DNA from: Anaerocolumna sp.
GTDB lineage: Bacteria; Bacillota; Clostridia; Lachnospirales; Lachnospiraceae
Reading direction: 5' to 3'
Length of the DNA stretch: 6,972 nt
Assembly (NCBI GenBank): GCA_029256035.1
Contig: JAQSYR010000120.1
Span: 1 to 6,972 of the forward strand
Positions within the stretch are counted from its first letter, which is position 1, and each line of letters opens with the position of its first letter. The notes beneath the pieces were generated by a model. That model did not search any database and was not told the origin of the DNA. It was given only the letters and a program-made list of their open reading frames with translations. Below are positions 1 to 5,449 of this stretch, one piece after another. Both the position numbers and the translations under genes were made by a program.

Positions 1-110
1 GTTTCTGAAACCGTTGTTTCCTCGCTACCATTATTACTTGTACCACAAGCAGTTAATAGGATCATTGTAAACAATGACATAGCCAACAAAGCAATGAATT
101 TTCTTTTCAT
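1..110 (-). CDS. Lipoprotein N-terminus (partial), lysine-riboswitch controlled; likely substrate-binding protein
   Basis: Only the first 36 codons are in the window and the gene continues past position 1. The start is ATG at 108-110, preceded by AAGGAG at 121-126. The peptide begins MKRKFIALLAMSLFTMILL and continues with a lipobox, L-T-A-C, whose Cys is residue 22. After it comes a Ser/Asn/Gly/Glu/Thr-rich linker. This is a textbook lipoprotein signal: basic n-region, hydrophobic core, lipidated Cys, then a flexible tether on the outer face of the membrane. A lysine riboswitch with its terminator lies directly upstream and no other gene intervenes, so expression should fall when lysine is plentiful. 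The combination suggests the solute-binding protein of a lysine or other amino-acid importer. That function is inferred from the leader, because the ligand-binding domain is outside the window. Confidence 0.85.
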   Translation of the reverse strand, partial: MKRKFIALLAMSLFTMILLTACGTSNNGSEETTVSE

Positions 111-195
111 AAATTTTTCTCTCCTTTATTAATTCGTACTTTTATTATCTATCTCATAAAGTTCCTTTGTAACAAGAGGGTAATTTTTTTGAATC

Positions 196-223
196 AAAAA
201 AGACCTGAGCAGAACTCGGGTCT
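196..223 (-). terminator. Riboswitch-controlled intrinsic terminator
   Basis: On the minus strand, AGACCCGAG (215-223) pairs with CTCAGGTCT (201-209), with one G-U pair and a 5-nt loop. A run of six U follows (196-201). It lies between the lysine aptamer and the lipoprotein start, so it is the expression platform. A possible antiterminator pairs CCCGAG of its 5' arm with the CTC-AAA-GGG segment at 254-262, which includes the 3' strand of aptamer P1. That pairing is inferred by eye. Confidence 0.85.
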
Positions 224-259
224 GTTTATTACAATACCTAAATCCTCTTCTTTCCCTTT

Positions 260-430
260 GAGATAGCACAACTCAATAAATGGGTATTTATTGAGACAGT
301 TCGACAGTTCTTAACTGCAGACCCAGCACATAATACTGAGAATATTATGTACTTCGGCGATAGTTCCTTCTCAAACGTTTCAACGCTTCTCAACTCAACG
401 TAAGACTGTTAAATACCGCACCTCTACCTC
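260..430 (-). ncRNA. Lysine riboswitch (L box) aptamer
   Basis: The minus-strand RNA carries the conserved L-box blocks in the right order. GAGGTAG (424-430) starts P1, and the overlapping GAGGTGCGG core is at 416-424. CGCCGAAG is at 352-359. A P3 hairpin follows (328-335 with 343-350, 8 bp). Next comes GCTGGGTCTGCAG with a P4-like GCAGTT/AACTGT stem. P5 is a perfect 9-bp stem (272-280 with 287-295). GTGCTATCTC closes P1 at 260-266. The 171-nt span is normal for this class, which binds L-lysine and in this arrangement usually terminates transcription when lysine is present. A sigma-A promoter lies upstream, with a terminator and lipoprotein gene downstream. I recognised it from memory of the family consensus; a covariance-model search would confirm it. 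Confidence 0.93.
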
Positions 431-474
431 ACCTGTTAAAGTGAGGTTATGTTTAGTTTTCAAATCTATTGCAT

Positions 475-503
475 ATTCTACATCAACATCATAGTTCTGT
501 CAA
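475..503 (-). promoter_or_regulatory. Sigma-A promoter of the riboswitch/lipoprotein transcript
   Basis: On the minus strand, TTGACA (498-503) and TAGAAT (475-480) are separated by exactly 17 bp. Transcription would begin around 468, giving a leader of roughly 360 nt that carries the whole L box and its terminator. No competing protein gene lies between this site and the lipoprotein. Confidence 0.75.
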
Positions 504-610
504 ATAATATCTACTAATATATAAGTACACGTTAACCAATTTATAAGTTGTTTCCATGTCTTATGGTTGGCTTATATGAAACAGGATAATTGCAAACTTA
601 CAAAAGCAAG
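504..610. other. Intergenic spacer, nothing recognised
   Basis: This AT-rich spacer lies between the hydrolase terminator and the lysine-leader promoter. Weakly complementary segments are visible around 533-548 and 560-572 (AACCAATTTATAAG against CTTATGGTTGG). I see no gene, no strong hairpin and no recognisable operator. Confidence 0.4.
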
Positions 611-636
611 AAAAAGTCTGGATAGCCAGACTTTTT
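611..636. terminator. Bidirectional intrinsic terminator after the NlpC/P60 gene
   Basis: This is a perfect 11-bp inverted repeat, AAAAAGTCTGG (611-621) and CCAGACTTTTT (626-636), with a 4-nt loop. It has a U run on either strand. It sits 35 nt past the hydrolase stop codon and insulates that gene from the lysine-regulated transcript downstream. Confidence 0.92.
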
Positions 637-671
637 CACTAATATACTGTCATTAACAACTATAATAAAAA

Positions 672-1706
672 TTAATCATTGATAACTCGTACAACCTTAA
701 TTGGATCTCTATAATACATATTAGAAATCTTAATTCCTGATCTTGGATTACTTGCATGAATAACCTGCCCGTTTCCAATATAGATTGCAACATGATTAAT
801 ATAACTTCCGCTACCATAGAACACTAAGTCACCAGGTTTCGCATTGGAAGAACTGATACTAGTACCGGAATATGCCTGATCTCTGGAAACACGAGGTAAA
901 CTATAACCAAAGTTAGAATAAACGGCTCTTGTAAATCCGGAACAGTCAACACCTGTATTTAGATTATTGCCTCCCCATACATATGGATTACCAAGATATT
1001 TCTTAGCAAATGCAACTAAACTAGCTCTAGTACTAGATACACCACTGGAGGATTCTAATTCTTCAACCGATACTGCTTTTTTAAGTTCATATGATAAATC
1101 TGCATATTGTCTTGCTATAAAACCTTCATCTGAGTCAATACTAATTTTAATCCATTCCGGATAAACTTCTAAAACATCTAATTCTTCATCAACTGGAACG
1201 TTGGTTACAACTTCAGCCAAAAGGCTTGCATCTGATCTGACATTAAGAGTTGTTGTATTTACCCTTGCCACTAAGCTGCCAACTTCTTTTGCTAATTTAA
1301 CTGCATTGTCACCAGTAATCAAAAATGAACTCATTACATAACCTGTAACTTTTCCTGATTTAATTTTAGCCCAGCCATCTTTAATTTCAAGTATGGTACA
1401 GCCAGCATCTTTTGGTAATTTACCAATAATTTTTTTATCTTCACCAGGTTCTTGCCTTATATTTAAATGATTTTCAACATTCGCAATTCCTAAATTCGTA
1501 TAATCGTATTCTTCTGCAAGTGTAATCTCTGTTGTAGCAGCAGCTGTTGTTGCATAATATTCTTCCAATGTTTTTGACATACCTGCTACTGGTCTTTCAC
1601 CCACTAAAGTATCTGCACTAGCATTCATTGAGTTAAGAGCAAATAAAACAGTACCCGCGATACATAAGGTCGAAATCTTCAGAAACTTCTTATTAACATG
1701 GTTCAT
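672..1706 (-). CDS. Secreted cell-wall hydrolase: two SH3b domains plus NlpC/P60 endopeptidase
   Basis: The protein has 344 residues. Residues 1-31 form a Sec signal peptide (KKFLK, hydrophobic core, probable cleavage after A-S-A). A Thr/Ala-rich linker follows. SH3b repeat 1 spans about residues 74-132 (LNIRQEPG, GWAKIKSG, GYV) and repeat 2 about 147-205 (LNVRSDAS, EWIKI, GFIA). The C-terminal NlpC/P60 domain (about 227-344) has NPYVWGGNN, the nucleophile in VDCSGF (Cys255), then INHVAIYIG (His305) and VIHAS (His317), which supply the rest of the catalytic set. The family cleaves D-gamma-glutamyl-meso-diaminopimelate bonds in peptidoglycan stem peptides, and SH3b domains bind the wall. The start is fixed by AGGAGG at 1713-1718, 6 nt upstream of ATG. 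The gene is monocistronic, with its own strong promoter and terminator. The phased operator suggests control by a response regulator responding to wall or phosphate state. The exact cleavage site and physiological role (growth, separation or germination) cannot be read from sequence. Confidence 0.95.
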   Translation of the reverse strand: MNHVNKKFLKISTLCIAGTVLFALNSMNASADTLVGERPVAGMSKTLEEYYATTAAATTEITLAEEYDYTNLGIANVENHLNIRQEPGEDKKIIGKLPKDAGCTILEIKDGWAKIKSGKVTGYVMSSFLITGDNAVKLAKEVGSLVARVNTTTLNVRSDASLLAEVVTNVPVDEELDVLEVYPEWIKISIDSDEGFIARQYADLSYELKKAVSVEELESSSGVSSTRASLVAFAKKYLGNPYVWGGNNLNTGVDCSGFTRAVYSNFGYSLPRVSRDQAYSGTSISSSNAKPGDLVFYGSGSYINHVAIYIGNGQVIHASNPRSGIKISNMYYRDPIKVVRVIND

Positions 1707-1792
1707 GGTGTTCCTCCTATGGTCTCACATTACTCCATATATTAATTATAAATCTTGAATTGTTACAGATTTATTAAATATATTTCTAAATT

Positions 1793-1821
1793 ATTATATC
1801 AAGCTGTCATAATTTTGTCAA
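1793..1821 (-). promoter_or_regulatory. Consensus sigma-A promoter of the NlpC/P60 gene
   Basis: The minus strand shows a perfect TTGACA (1816-1821), a 17-bp spacer and a perfect TATAAT (1793-1798). Transcription should begin near 1786, leaving an 80-nt untranslated leader. Because the promoter is so strong and is overlapped by phased repeats, repression or modulation seems at least as likely as activation. Confidence 0.85.
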
Positions 1822-1853
1822 CCATGTGTCAAATATTTTTCAAATTTTCGTCA
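1799..1853 (-). promoter_or_regulatory. Five 11-bp phased direct repeats: probable OmpR/PhoB-family response-regulator operator
   Basis: On the minus strand the 11-mers begin TGACG, TGAAA, TGACA, TGACA and TGACA, at 1853, 1842, 1831, 1820 and 1809. The spacing is exactly 11 bp each time, and the last 11-mer abuts TATAAT. Read on the plus strand the cores are TGTCAT, TGTCAA, TGTCAA, TTTCAA and CGTCAT. Tandem hexamers with 5-bp gaps are the known binding format of PhoB (TGTCAT cores), Bacillus PhoP and WalR (TGTWAH-N5-TGTWAH). WalR controls cell-wall hydrolase genes in Firmicutes, which fits the gene served. Which regulator binds here is inference. Confidence 0.6.
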
Positions 1854-1963
1854 TTTTGTATAAGTACTGTAATACTATATTAAACTATATTTAATATTCA
1901 CTGCTATTATTCCTAATATGTACTTTATGAAATTATAGAGGGTAGTCCAGCTTTACCCGTCAT

Positions 1964-1998
1964 AAAAAGGTACTGTTACCTTTACAAATAACAGTACC
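1964..1998 (-). terminator. Intrinsic terminator of the two-gene small operon
   Basis: On the minus strand, GGTACTGTTA (1989-1998) pairs perfectly with TAACAGTACC (1969-1978) across a 10-nt loop and is followed by five U (1964-1968). It begins 20 nt after the stop codon of the Cys-rich gene. Confidence 0.92.
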
Positions 1999-2017
1999 CA
2001 AATGGTATAACCTTCAA

Positions 2018-2386
2018 TTAGTCACATTTATCGCATTTATCACATTTGTCTTCATGCTTTGGGTGCTCTGGTTTTTCAGGTTTGTAATAAAAAACTTTAA
2101 TAATATAATCTATTTCAGATTCAACACCAAATAAGAATTGACCGCAGTCATCTGTAAATGCAAAGGTAATTGGTATCAATTCACAAGTATCACATTTTTC
2201 TTTTGAATGTTTTTTCTTAAACAGTTTAACAACTGCTCCTTCCACTGGCTTACCGCCAGGGAATTTTACAACGCCATGAATCGCAGCTCTGCATTCTTTT
2301 TCTAATTCGATGCAAAGATCTTTTTCTTCGTTTGGTTTGATTTGATCACAGCCACAAAGTTCGATTCTCTTTAATTTCCATCCCAT
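2018..2386 (-). CDS. Small Cys-rich protein with carboxypeptidase-regulatory-like (Ig-like) domain; possible spore protein
   Basis: The protein has 122 residues. Residues about 34-103 read as one prealbumin-like beta-sandwich: HGVVKFPGGKPVEGAVVKLF, then TDDCGQFLFGV, then YIIKVFYY. This is the usual G-x-V, G-x-P-V-x-G-A-x-V, T-D-x-x-G-x-F pattern of carboxypeptidase regulatory-like domains. There are ten Cys, in CGC (11, 13), CDTC (65, 68) and a tail of three KCD repeats (115, 118, 121), plus a His/Pro/Glu/Lys-rich segment before the tail. No signal peptide or membrane segment is visible. The start is set by a near-ideal AAGGAGGTGA at 2391-2400, directly next to the stop codon of the gene upstream, so the two are probably translationally coupled. 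Cys-rich content, a possible sigma-E promoter and the position after spoIVA suggest a coat or exosporium component. Metal binding through the KCD tail is an alternative. Function is unproven. Confidence 0.85.
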   Translation of the reverse strand: MGWKLKRIELCGCDQIKPNEEKDLCIELEKECRAAIHGVVKFPGGKPVEGAVVKLFKKKHSKEKCDTCELIPITFAFTDDCGQFLFGVESEIDYIIKVFYYKPEKPEHPKHEDKCDKCDKCD

Positions 2387-2400
2387 ATTCTCACCTCCTT

Positions 2401-2877
2401 TTATGTAACCGGAGGTTTAATAAGAATATCTAATTCCAATAAATCATCATCTTTAGGTGTGAGAATGCTATCCTTAGAATTGGTTTTTTCATTTCCACTA
2501 AAATCCTTTACAATTATATTTTCTATGGTAAATTCTGTTAACACCTTGGTCTGATTCTTATTTATACTCTTTGGAAGATTATGATCCACTGCCATTTTAA
2601 AACTATTGTCACTAGCTTTTATTTTAATTTTATCTTGTTTTAACTTCTTAATGATAAAAGTTTCAATTACTTTTTCTTTTATTTCTTTTCCTTCCAAAGT
2701 GATAAAATAATCAATTACATTCTGTGCAATTGCCTTTGAACAATATCTAAATATTTTATTAGCCCTAATATAGGGAATTCCATTTTTTACATGTGCAGAT
2801 AGTACTATTACTTTATTACTTGTATAGATTAATTTAATACCTAAATTGTTACATAATTTTTTTAAATTATCGTACAT
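2401..2877 (-). CDS. Hypothetical protein, 158 aa, first gene of a two-gene operon
   Basis: I do not recognise this family. An ATG at 2893-2895 opens the frame six codons earlier. The better start is ATG at 2875-2877, because GGAGGTG (2884-2890) lies 6 nt before it and would sit inside the coding sequence of the longer form. The protein has no signal peptide and no membrane span. The N-terminal 90 residues look folded (alpha/beta) and mostly basic, with IPYIRANKIFRYCSKAIAQ followed by an amphipathic stretch rich in Lys and Glu (EGKEIKEKVIETFIIKKLKQ). The C-terminal third is Asn/Ser/Lys-rich and then acidic (PKDDDLLELDILIKPP), which resembles a flexible tail. The stop codon abuts the Shine-Dalgarno of the Cys-rich gene, so the two are probably expressed together. 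Confidence 0.75.
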   Translation of the reverse strand: MYDNLKKLCNNLGIKLIYTSNKVIVLSAHVKNGIPYIRANKIFRYCSKAIAQNVIDYFITLEGKEIKEKVIETFIIKKLKQDKIKIKASDNSFKMAVDHNLPKSINKNQTKVLTEFTIENIIVKDFSGNEKTNSKDSILTPKDDDLLELDILIKPPVT

Positions 2878-2883
2878 TTCGTG

Positions 2884-2890
2884 CACCTCC
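2884..2890 (-). promoter_or_regulatory. Ribosome binding site deciding the start of the 158-aa gene
   Basis: GGAGGTG on the minus strand ends 6 nt before ATG at 2877. The alternative ATG at 2895 has no comparable upstream site, so the shorter protein is preferred. Confidence 0.75.
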
Positions 2891-2944
2891 GACATTATAT
2901 CCAGGTATTTTTAAATAAACCATTTATTATGATTACCTAATGTT

Positions 2945-2972
2945 ATAGTATGCTGTCAATACATAAATGTGA
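2945..2972 (-). promoter_or_regulatory. Possible sigma-E (mother-cell) promoter of the small operon
   Basis: On the minus strand, CATACTAT (2945-2952) fits the sigma-E -10 pattern CATACnnT. TCACATT (2966-2972), 13 bp upstream, matches six of seven positions of a KMATATT-like -35. A TTGACA at 2954-2959 could instead be a sigma-A -35, but only poor -10 candidates follow at the right distance. The spacing is slightly short for sigma-E, so this is tentative. Confidence 0.4.
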
Positions 2973-3094
2973 TAAGAAGGAAGAAAAATTTATAATAATA
3001 TAGAATTAAGGGAAAGTATAGAACAAAAAGATAAATAAACTCGATTTTTAAAGATATTAGAATTATGACATTATTCAAAATATAATGACAAAAT

Positions 3095-3146
3095 AAATAA
3101 GCTAAGTAAAATAGAGTTTGAATTTTCAAAATCAATTTTACTTAGC
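3095..3146 (-). terminator. Intrinsic terminator after spoIVA
   Basis: A perfect 12-bp inverted repeat, GCTAAGTAAAAT (3101-3112) and ATTTTACTTAGC (3135-3146), lies 11 nt past the spoIVA stop codon. Its 22-nt loop contains a further TTTGAA/TTCAAA stem (3117-3122 with 3125-3130). On the minus strand a T-rich tract follows. The stem is AT-rich but long. Confidence 0.8.
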
Positions 3147-3157
3147 CATACTGTTTT

Positions 3158-4570
3158 TTATATAATGATACAAATAATTCCGCCGTTACTCTCATTAATT
3201 ATTTTCTGCATGGTTTCCTGAAGTTTTATCTGACTCTCATCACTTAGTTTGTTCATTTTAGTGTTGATTCCTTCATCCACCAGCTGCTCTATGGTTTTAC
3301 CATATATATTGGTATTCCAGATTCCTTCTGGCTGTTCTGATGCATTTTGTTTAATATAAGTAATTAAATCAGCAGCCTGTGCTTCACTACCAACGATAGG
3401 AGCAATCTCAGTTTCTATTTCAGCTTTTATCATAGTAATAGATGGTGCAGTAGCTTTGATTTTTACTCCATATTTATTGCCATGTTTTAAGATTTCTGGT
3501 TCTGCTACTGTAATTTCATCTCTGGATGGCATTACAATTCCATATCCTCTGGTTCTAACCTGATCATACGCACCTTTTACTTTCTCATATTCATTTTTCA
3601 TATGAGCCAGTTCTCTTAAGGTTTCCATAAACTGGTATTCATCATGAATCGGAACACCTACCATGTCACTTACAATATTGTAGTAATAAACATCATCAAA
3701 TTCAATGCTTATCTTAACACTGCCATTTTCCATTTCAATTTTATCAATTTTAAACTTTTTAACATACTCACTGTTTGTAGCCAGATTTTCTGTCCTTGCA
3801 TCCCGAATCAAAGTTATATTCTTCATTAACTCTTGTACAGAGTTAACCAGATCCATCTTTAACCAATGATCATCTGGGAGCATTTCTGCCCATCTTGGCA
3901 TATAAAAATCAATTTCAGCTACAGGAAATACTGATAATATACTAATCATTATCCGGTGTATATCATCTTTCTTTAATTGTTCACAGTTTACTGGCAATAC
4001 CGTAACATTATATTTAGCAGCAATGTCATTGGCCAAATTTACGGTACCCTCCGAATAAGGTCGATTTGTATTTAACAGCACAATAAATGGCTTCTTTAAT
4101 TTCTTTAATTCAGCTATGGTTTTTTCTTCTGCAGGAATATAGTTATCCCTTGGAAGATCACCAAAACTTCCATCCGTTGTTACTACAATTCCTATTGTTG
4201 AATGATCATTAATTACTTTTTTTGTTCCAATTTCTGCTGCCTGGGTAAAAGGAATTTCATAATCAAACCAAGGAGTTTTTACTAATCTCTCTTGCTCGTT
4301 TTCTATATGACCGGCTGCGCCCTCTACCATATACCCTACACAGTCAATTAGGCGTATATTTACTGTTGTATCATCCCCTAAAACTATTTGGGCAGCCTCC
4401 TTCGGAATAAACTTTGGTTCCGTGGTCATAATCGTTTTTCCTGCTGCACTTTGTGGTAGTTCGTCAATTGCCCTTTCTTTACTATAGGCATCTTCAATAT
4501 TTGGAATTACCAATAAATCCATAAATCGTTTAATGAAGGTAGATTTTCCCGTTCTAACCGGCCCCACCAC
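3158..4570 (-). CDS. spoIVA: Stage IV sporulation protein A, spore-coat basement ATPase; N-terminus incomplete
   Basis: SpoIVA is a mother-cell ATPase that polymerises on the forespore surface as the foundation of the spore coat and is also needed for cortex formation. From the GTG at 4568-4570 there are 470 residues. They show Walker A G-P-V-R-T-G-K-S-T at 3-11, TTEPKFIP (49-56), LIDCVGYMVEGA (74-85), VVTTDGSFGDLPR (129-141) and NTNRPYSE (167-174). The C-terminus is hydrophobic (GGIICIII), as in the family. The frame stays open upstream to 4621 and encodes DIKARTGGDIYIG (4571-4609), which matches the normal family sequence and forms the first beta strand before Walker A. No ATG, TTG or GTG exists there, and the usual first 8-9 residues are replaced by the end of nudC. 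Thirteen homologous upstream residues plus 8-9 missing ones would restore about 492 residues, the Bacillus length. The GTG is therefore the first ordinary start codon and probably not a natural start. Identity is certain; expression and function are doubtful. Confidence 0.93.
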   Translation of the reverse strand: MVGPVRTGKSTFIKRFMDLLVIPNIEDAYSKERAIDELPQSAAGKTIMTTEPKFIPKEAAQIVLGDDTTVNIRLIDCVGYMVEGAAGHIENEQERLVKTPWFDYEIPFTQAAEIGTKKVINDHSTIGIVVTTDGSFGDLPRDNYIPAEEKTIAELKKLKKPFIVLLNTNRPYSEGTVNLANDIAAKYNVTVLPVNCEQLKKDDIHRIMISILSVFPVAEIDFYMPRWAEMLPDDHWLKMDLVNSVQELMKNITLIRDARTENLATNSEYVKKFKIDKIEMENGSVKISIEFDDVYYYNIVSDMVGVPIHDEYQFMETLRELAHMKNEYEKVKGAYDQVRTRGYGIVMPSRDEITVAEPEILKHGNKYGVKIKATAPSITMIKAEIETEIAPIVGSEAQAADLITYIKQNASEQPEGIWNTNIYGKTIEQLVDEGINTKMNKLSDESQIKLQETMQKIINESNGGIICIII

Positions 4571-4624
4571 ACCTATGTATATGTCACCGCCTGTCCTAGC
4601 CTTAATATCAAAAAGCTTCCATCA
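4571..4624 (-). other. nudC/spoIVA junction: SpoIVA N-terminal homology without a start codon
   Basis: Reading toward spoIVA, the nudC end is ATG-ATG-GAA-GCT-TTT-TGA. One base further along, the spoIVA frame reads TGA (4622-4624), then W-K-L-F, then the conserved D-I-K-A-R-T-G-G. The two genes are +1 to each other and meet at a run of five T (4610-4614). Removing one T would fuse them in frame. Only ATT (4604-4606), ATA or in-gene GTG codons could start spoIVA. The picture fits a deletion that removed the nudC tail, the spacer and the first spoIVA codons. Confidence 0.75.
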
Positions 4625-5429
4625 TCTCACTGGTTAGGCTAATTTTAAGTTCCTCCGGTGGTATATTTTCTCTGTCCACCCATTCCCCTAATGACAGCTC
4701 CTCTTCATCTATTGTAATGGTATTATCACCATCTAGTTCTGCAAAAAAGCCAACAAGAAGAGTATCCGTAAATGGCCATGGCTGACTCTTGTAAAACTTA
4801 AGATTCTTTATATTAATGCCAACCTCTTCTTTTACCTCTCTATGTGCTGTCTGTTCAAGACTCTCACCGATCTCAGCAAACCCTGCAATCAGAGCATATT
4901 TTGTATAGGCACGGCCAGCATATTTAGTCAATAGAAGACGATTCCCGTCATGAACTGCCACTATAACACAAGGTGAAATGGTAGGGTATGCCTGAAATCC
5001 ACAGGATTCGCAATAAAGCATTCGTTCTTTCTCTGAATGTTTCACCTGTTTACCACATTTACTGCAGAACTGATGATTACCATACCAACGATTTAACTGC
5101 CATCCAACCACACCTGCAAAGGAGCGCCAGTACTTTGCCTCTGTTCGAAATCTGTTGGTGGTTACGTAACTCCATCCATTTACTGAGTCAAGTTCCTTTT
5201 CCTCTACTAGAAAATAATTAATATTATTGATTTGAAAAAGAAATCTGGCATTATGAATAAGATCTGGATATTCATTTTCAAAATCAGAGAAAGAAGGATA
5301 CCAAAGTTTATCCATATCCTCTTTTACTAGTACCGTGTCCCCATTGTAGGAAAGAAATAAATCCTGTGATTCTGCTATTATATTTTTAAAACTATTATCA
5401 AATATTCTTGGTTCTATATCTTGAATCAT
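4608..5429 (-). CDS. nudC: NADH pyrophosphatase (Nudix hydrolase, zinc-ribbon type)
   Basis: NudC hydrolyses NADH (and NAD-capped RNA in studied homologues) to nicotinamide mononucleotide and AMP. From ATG at 5427-5429 there are 273 residues. A four-Cys zinc ribbon (Cys 122, 125, 140, 143) precedes the catalytic domain. The Nudix box at 183-205 fits G-x5-E-x7-REUxEExGU perfectly (GFAEIGE...REVKEEVGI). SQPWPF at 215-220 is the subfamily signature for NADH pyrophosphatase. An upstream ATG at 5457-5459 would add ten residues, but AGGAGG at 5436-5441 lies 6 nt before the chosen start. The C-terminus ends abruptly at SLTSEMMEAF, where I would expect several more residues, and its stop codon overlaps the spoIVA frame. 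Loss of that short tail is unlikely to remove catalytic residues. The gene is cytoplasmic. Confidence 0.94.
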   Translation of the reverse strand: MIQDIEPRIFDNSFKNIIAESQDLFLSYNGDTVLVKEDMDKLWYPSFSDFENEYPDLIHNARFLFQINNINYFLVEEKELDSVNGWSYVTTNRFRTEAKYWRSFAGVVGWQLNRWYGNHQFCSKCGKQVKHSEKERMLYCESCGFQAYPTISPCVIVAVHDGNRLLLTKYAGRAYTKYALIAGFAEIGESLEQTAHREVKEEVGINIKNLKFYKSQPWPFTDTLLVGFFAELDGDNTITIDEEELSLGEWVDRENIPPEELKISLTSEMMEAF

Positions 5430-5435
5430 TATGTA

Positions 5436-5441
5436 CCTCCT
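5436..5441 (-). promoter_or_regulatory. Ribosome binding site deciding the nudC start
   Basis: AGGAGG on the minus strand is followed by a 6-nt spacer and ATG at 5429. It lies inside the reading frame of the longer alternative beginning at 5459, which is therefore rejected. Confidence 0.85.
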
Positions 5442-5449
5442 AATAGAAA

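Noticed and set aside
967..1164. Plus-strand reading frame of 65 codons
   Set aside because: It is antisense to the hydrolase gene and lacks a ribosome site.
1799..1870. Plus-strand Pho-type promoter reading rightward from the 11-bp repeats
   Set aside because: The plus-strand cores look like Pho boxes and TATAAG follows, but there is no plus-strand gene before the converging minus-strand operon. The perfect sigma-A promoter is on the minus strand.
1940..1958. GGGTA/TACCC hairpin as a second terminator
   Set aside because: The stem is only 5 bp with no U tract, and the stronger hairpin at 1964-1998 already terminates the operon.
3644..3829. Plus-strand reading frame of 61 codons
   Set aside because: It is antisense to spoIVA, with no ribosome site and no recognisable product.
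4568..4570. GTG as the genuine natural start of spoIVA
   Set aside because: It would remove the beta strand before Walker A, the family-conserved DIYIG sequence is encoded just upstream, and no well-placed ribosome site is evident. It is kept only as the first ordinary start codon.
4604..4618. Programmed RF2-like +1 frameshift joining NudC to SpoIVA
   Set aside because: GCT-TTT-TGA is slippery enough, but the product would be a NudC-SpoIVA fusion, which I know of in no relative, and no stimulatory element is visible. A deletion or sequencing error is simpler.
4984..4991. CATACCCT inside nudC as a sigma-E promoter for spoIVA
   Set aside because: The -10-like box matches by chance, but no suitable -35 lies at the right distance and it is almost 400 bp inside nudC.
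4988..5221. Plus-strand reading frame of 77 codons
   Set aside because: It is antisense to the zinc-ribbon region of nudC and has no independent support.
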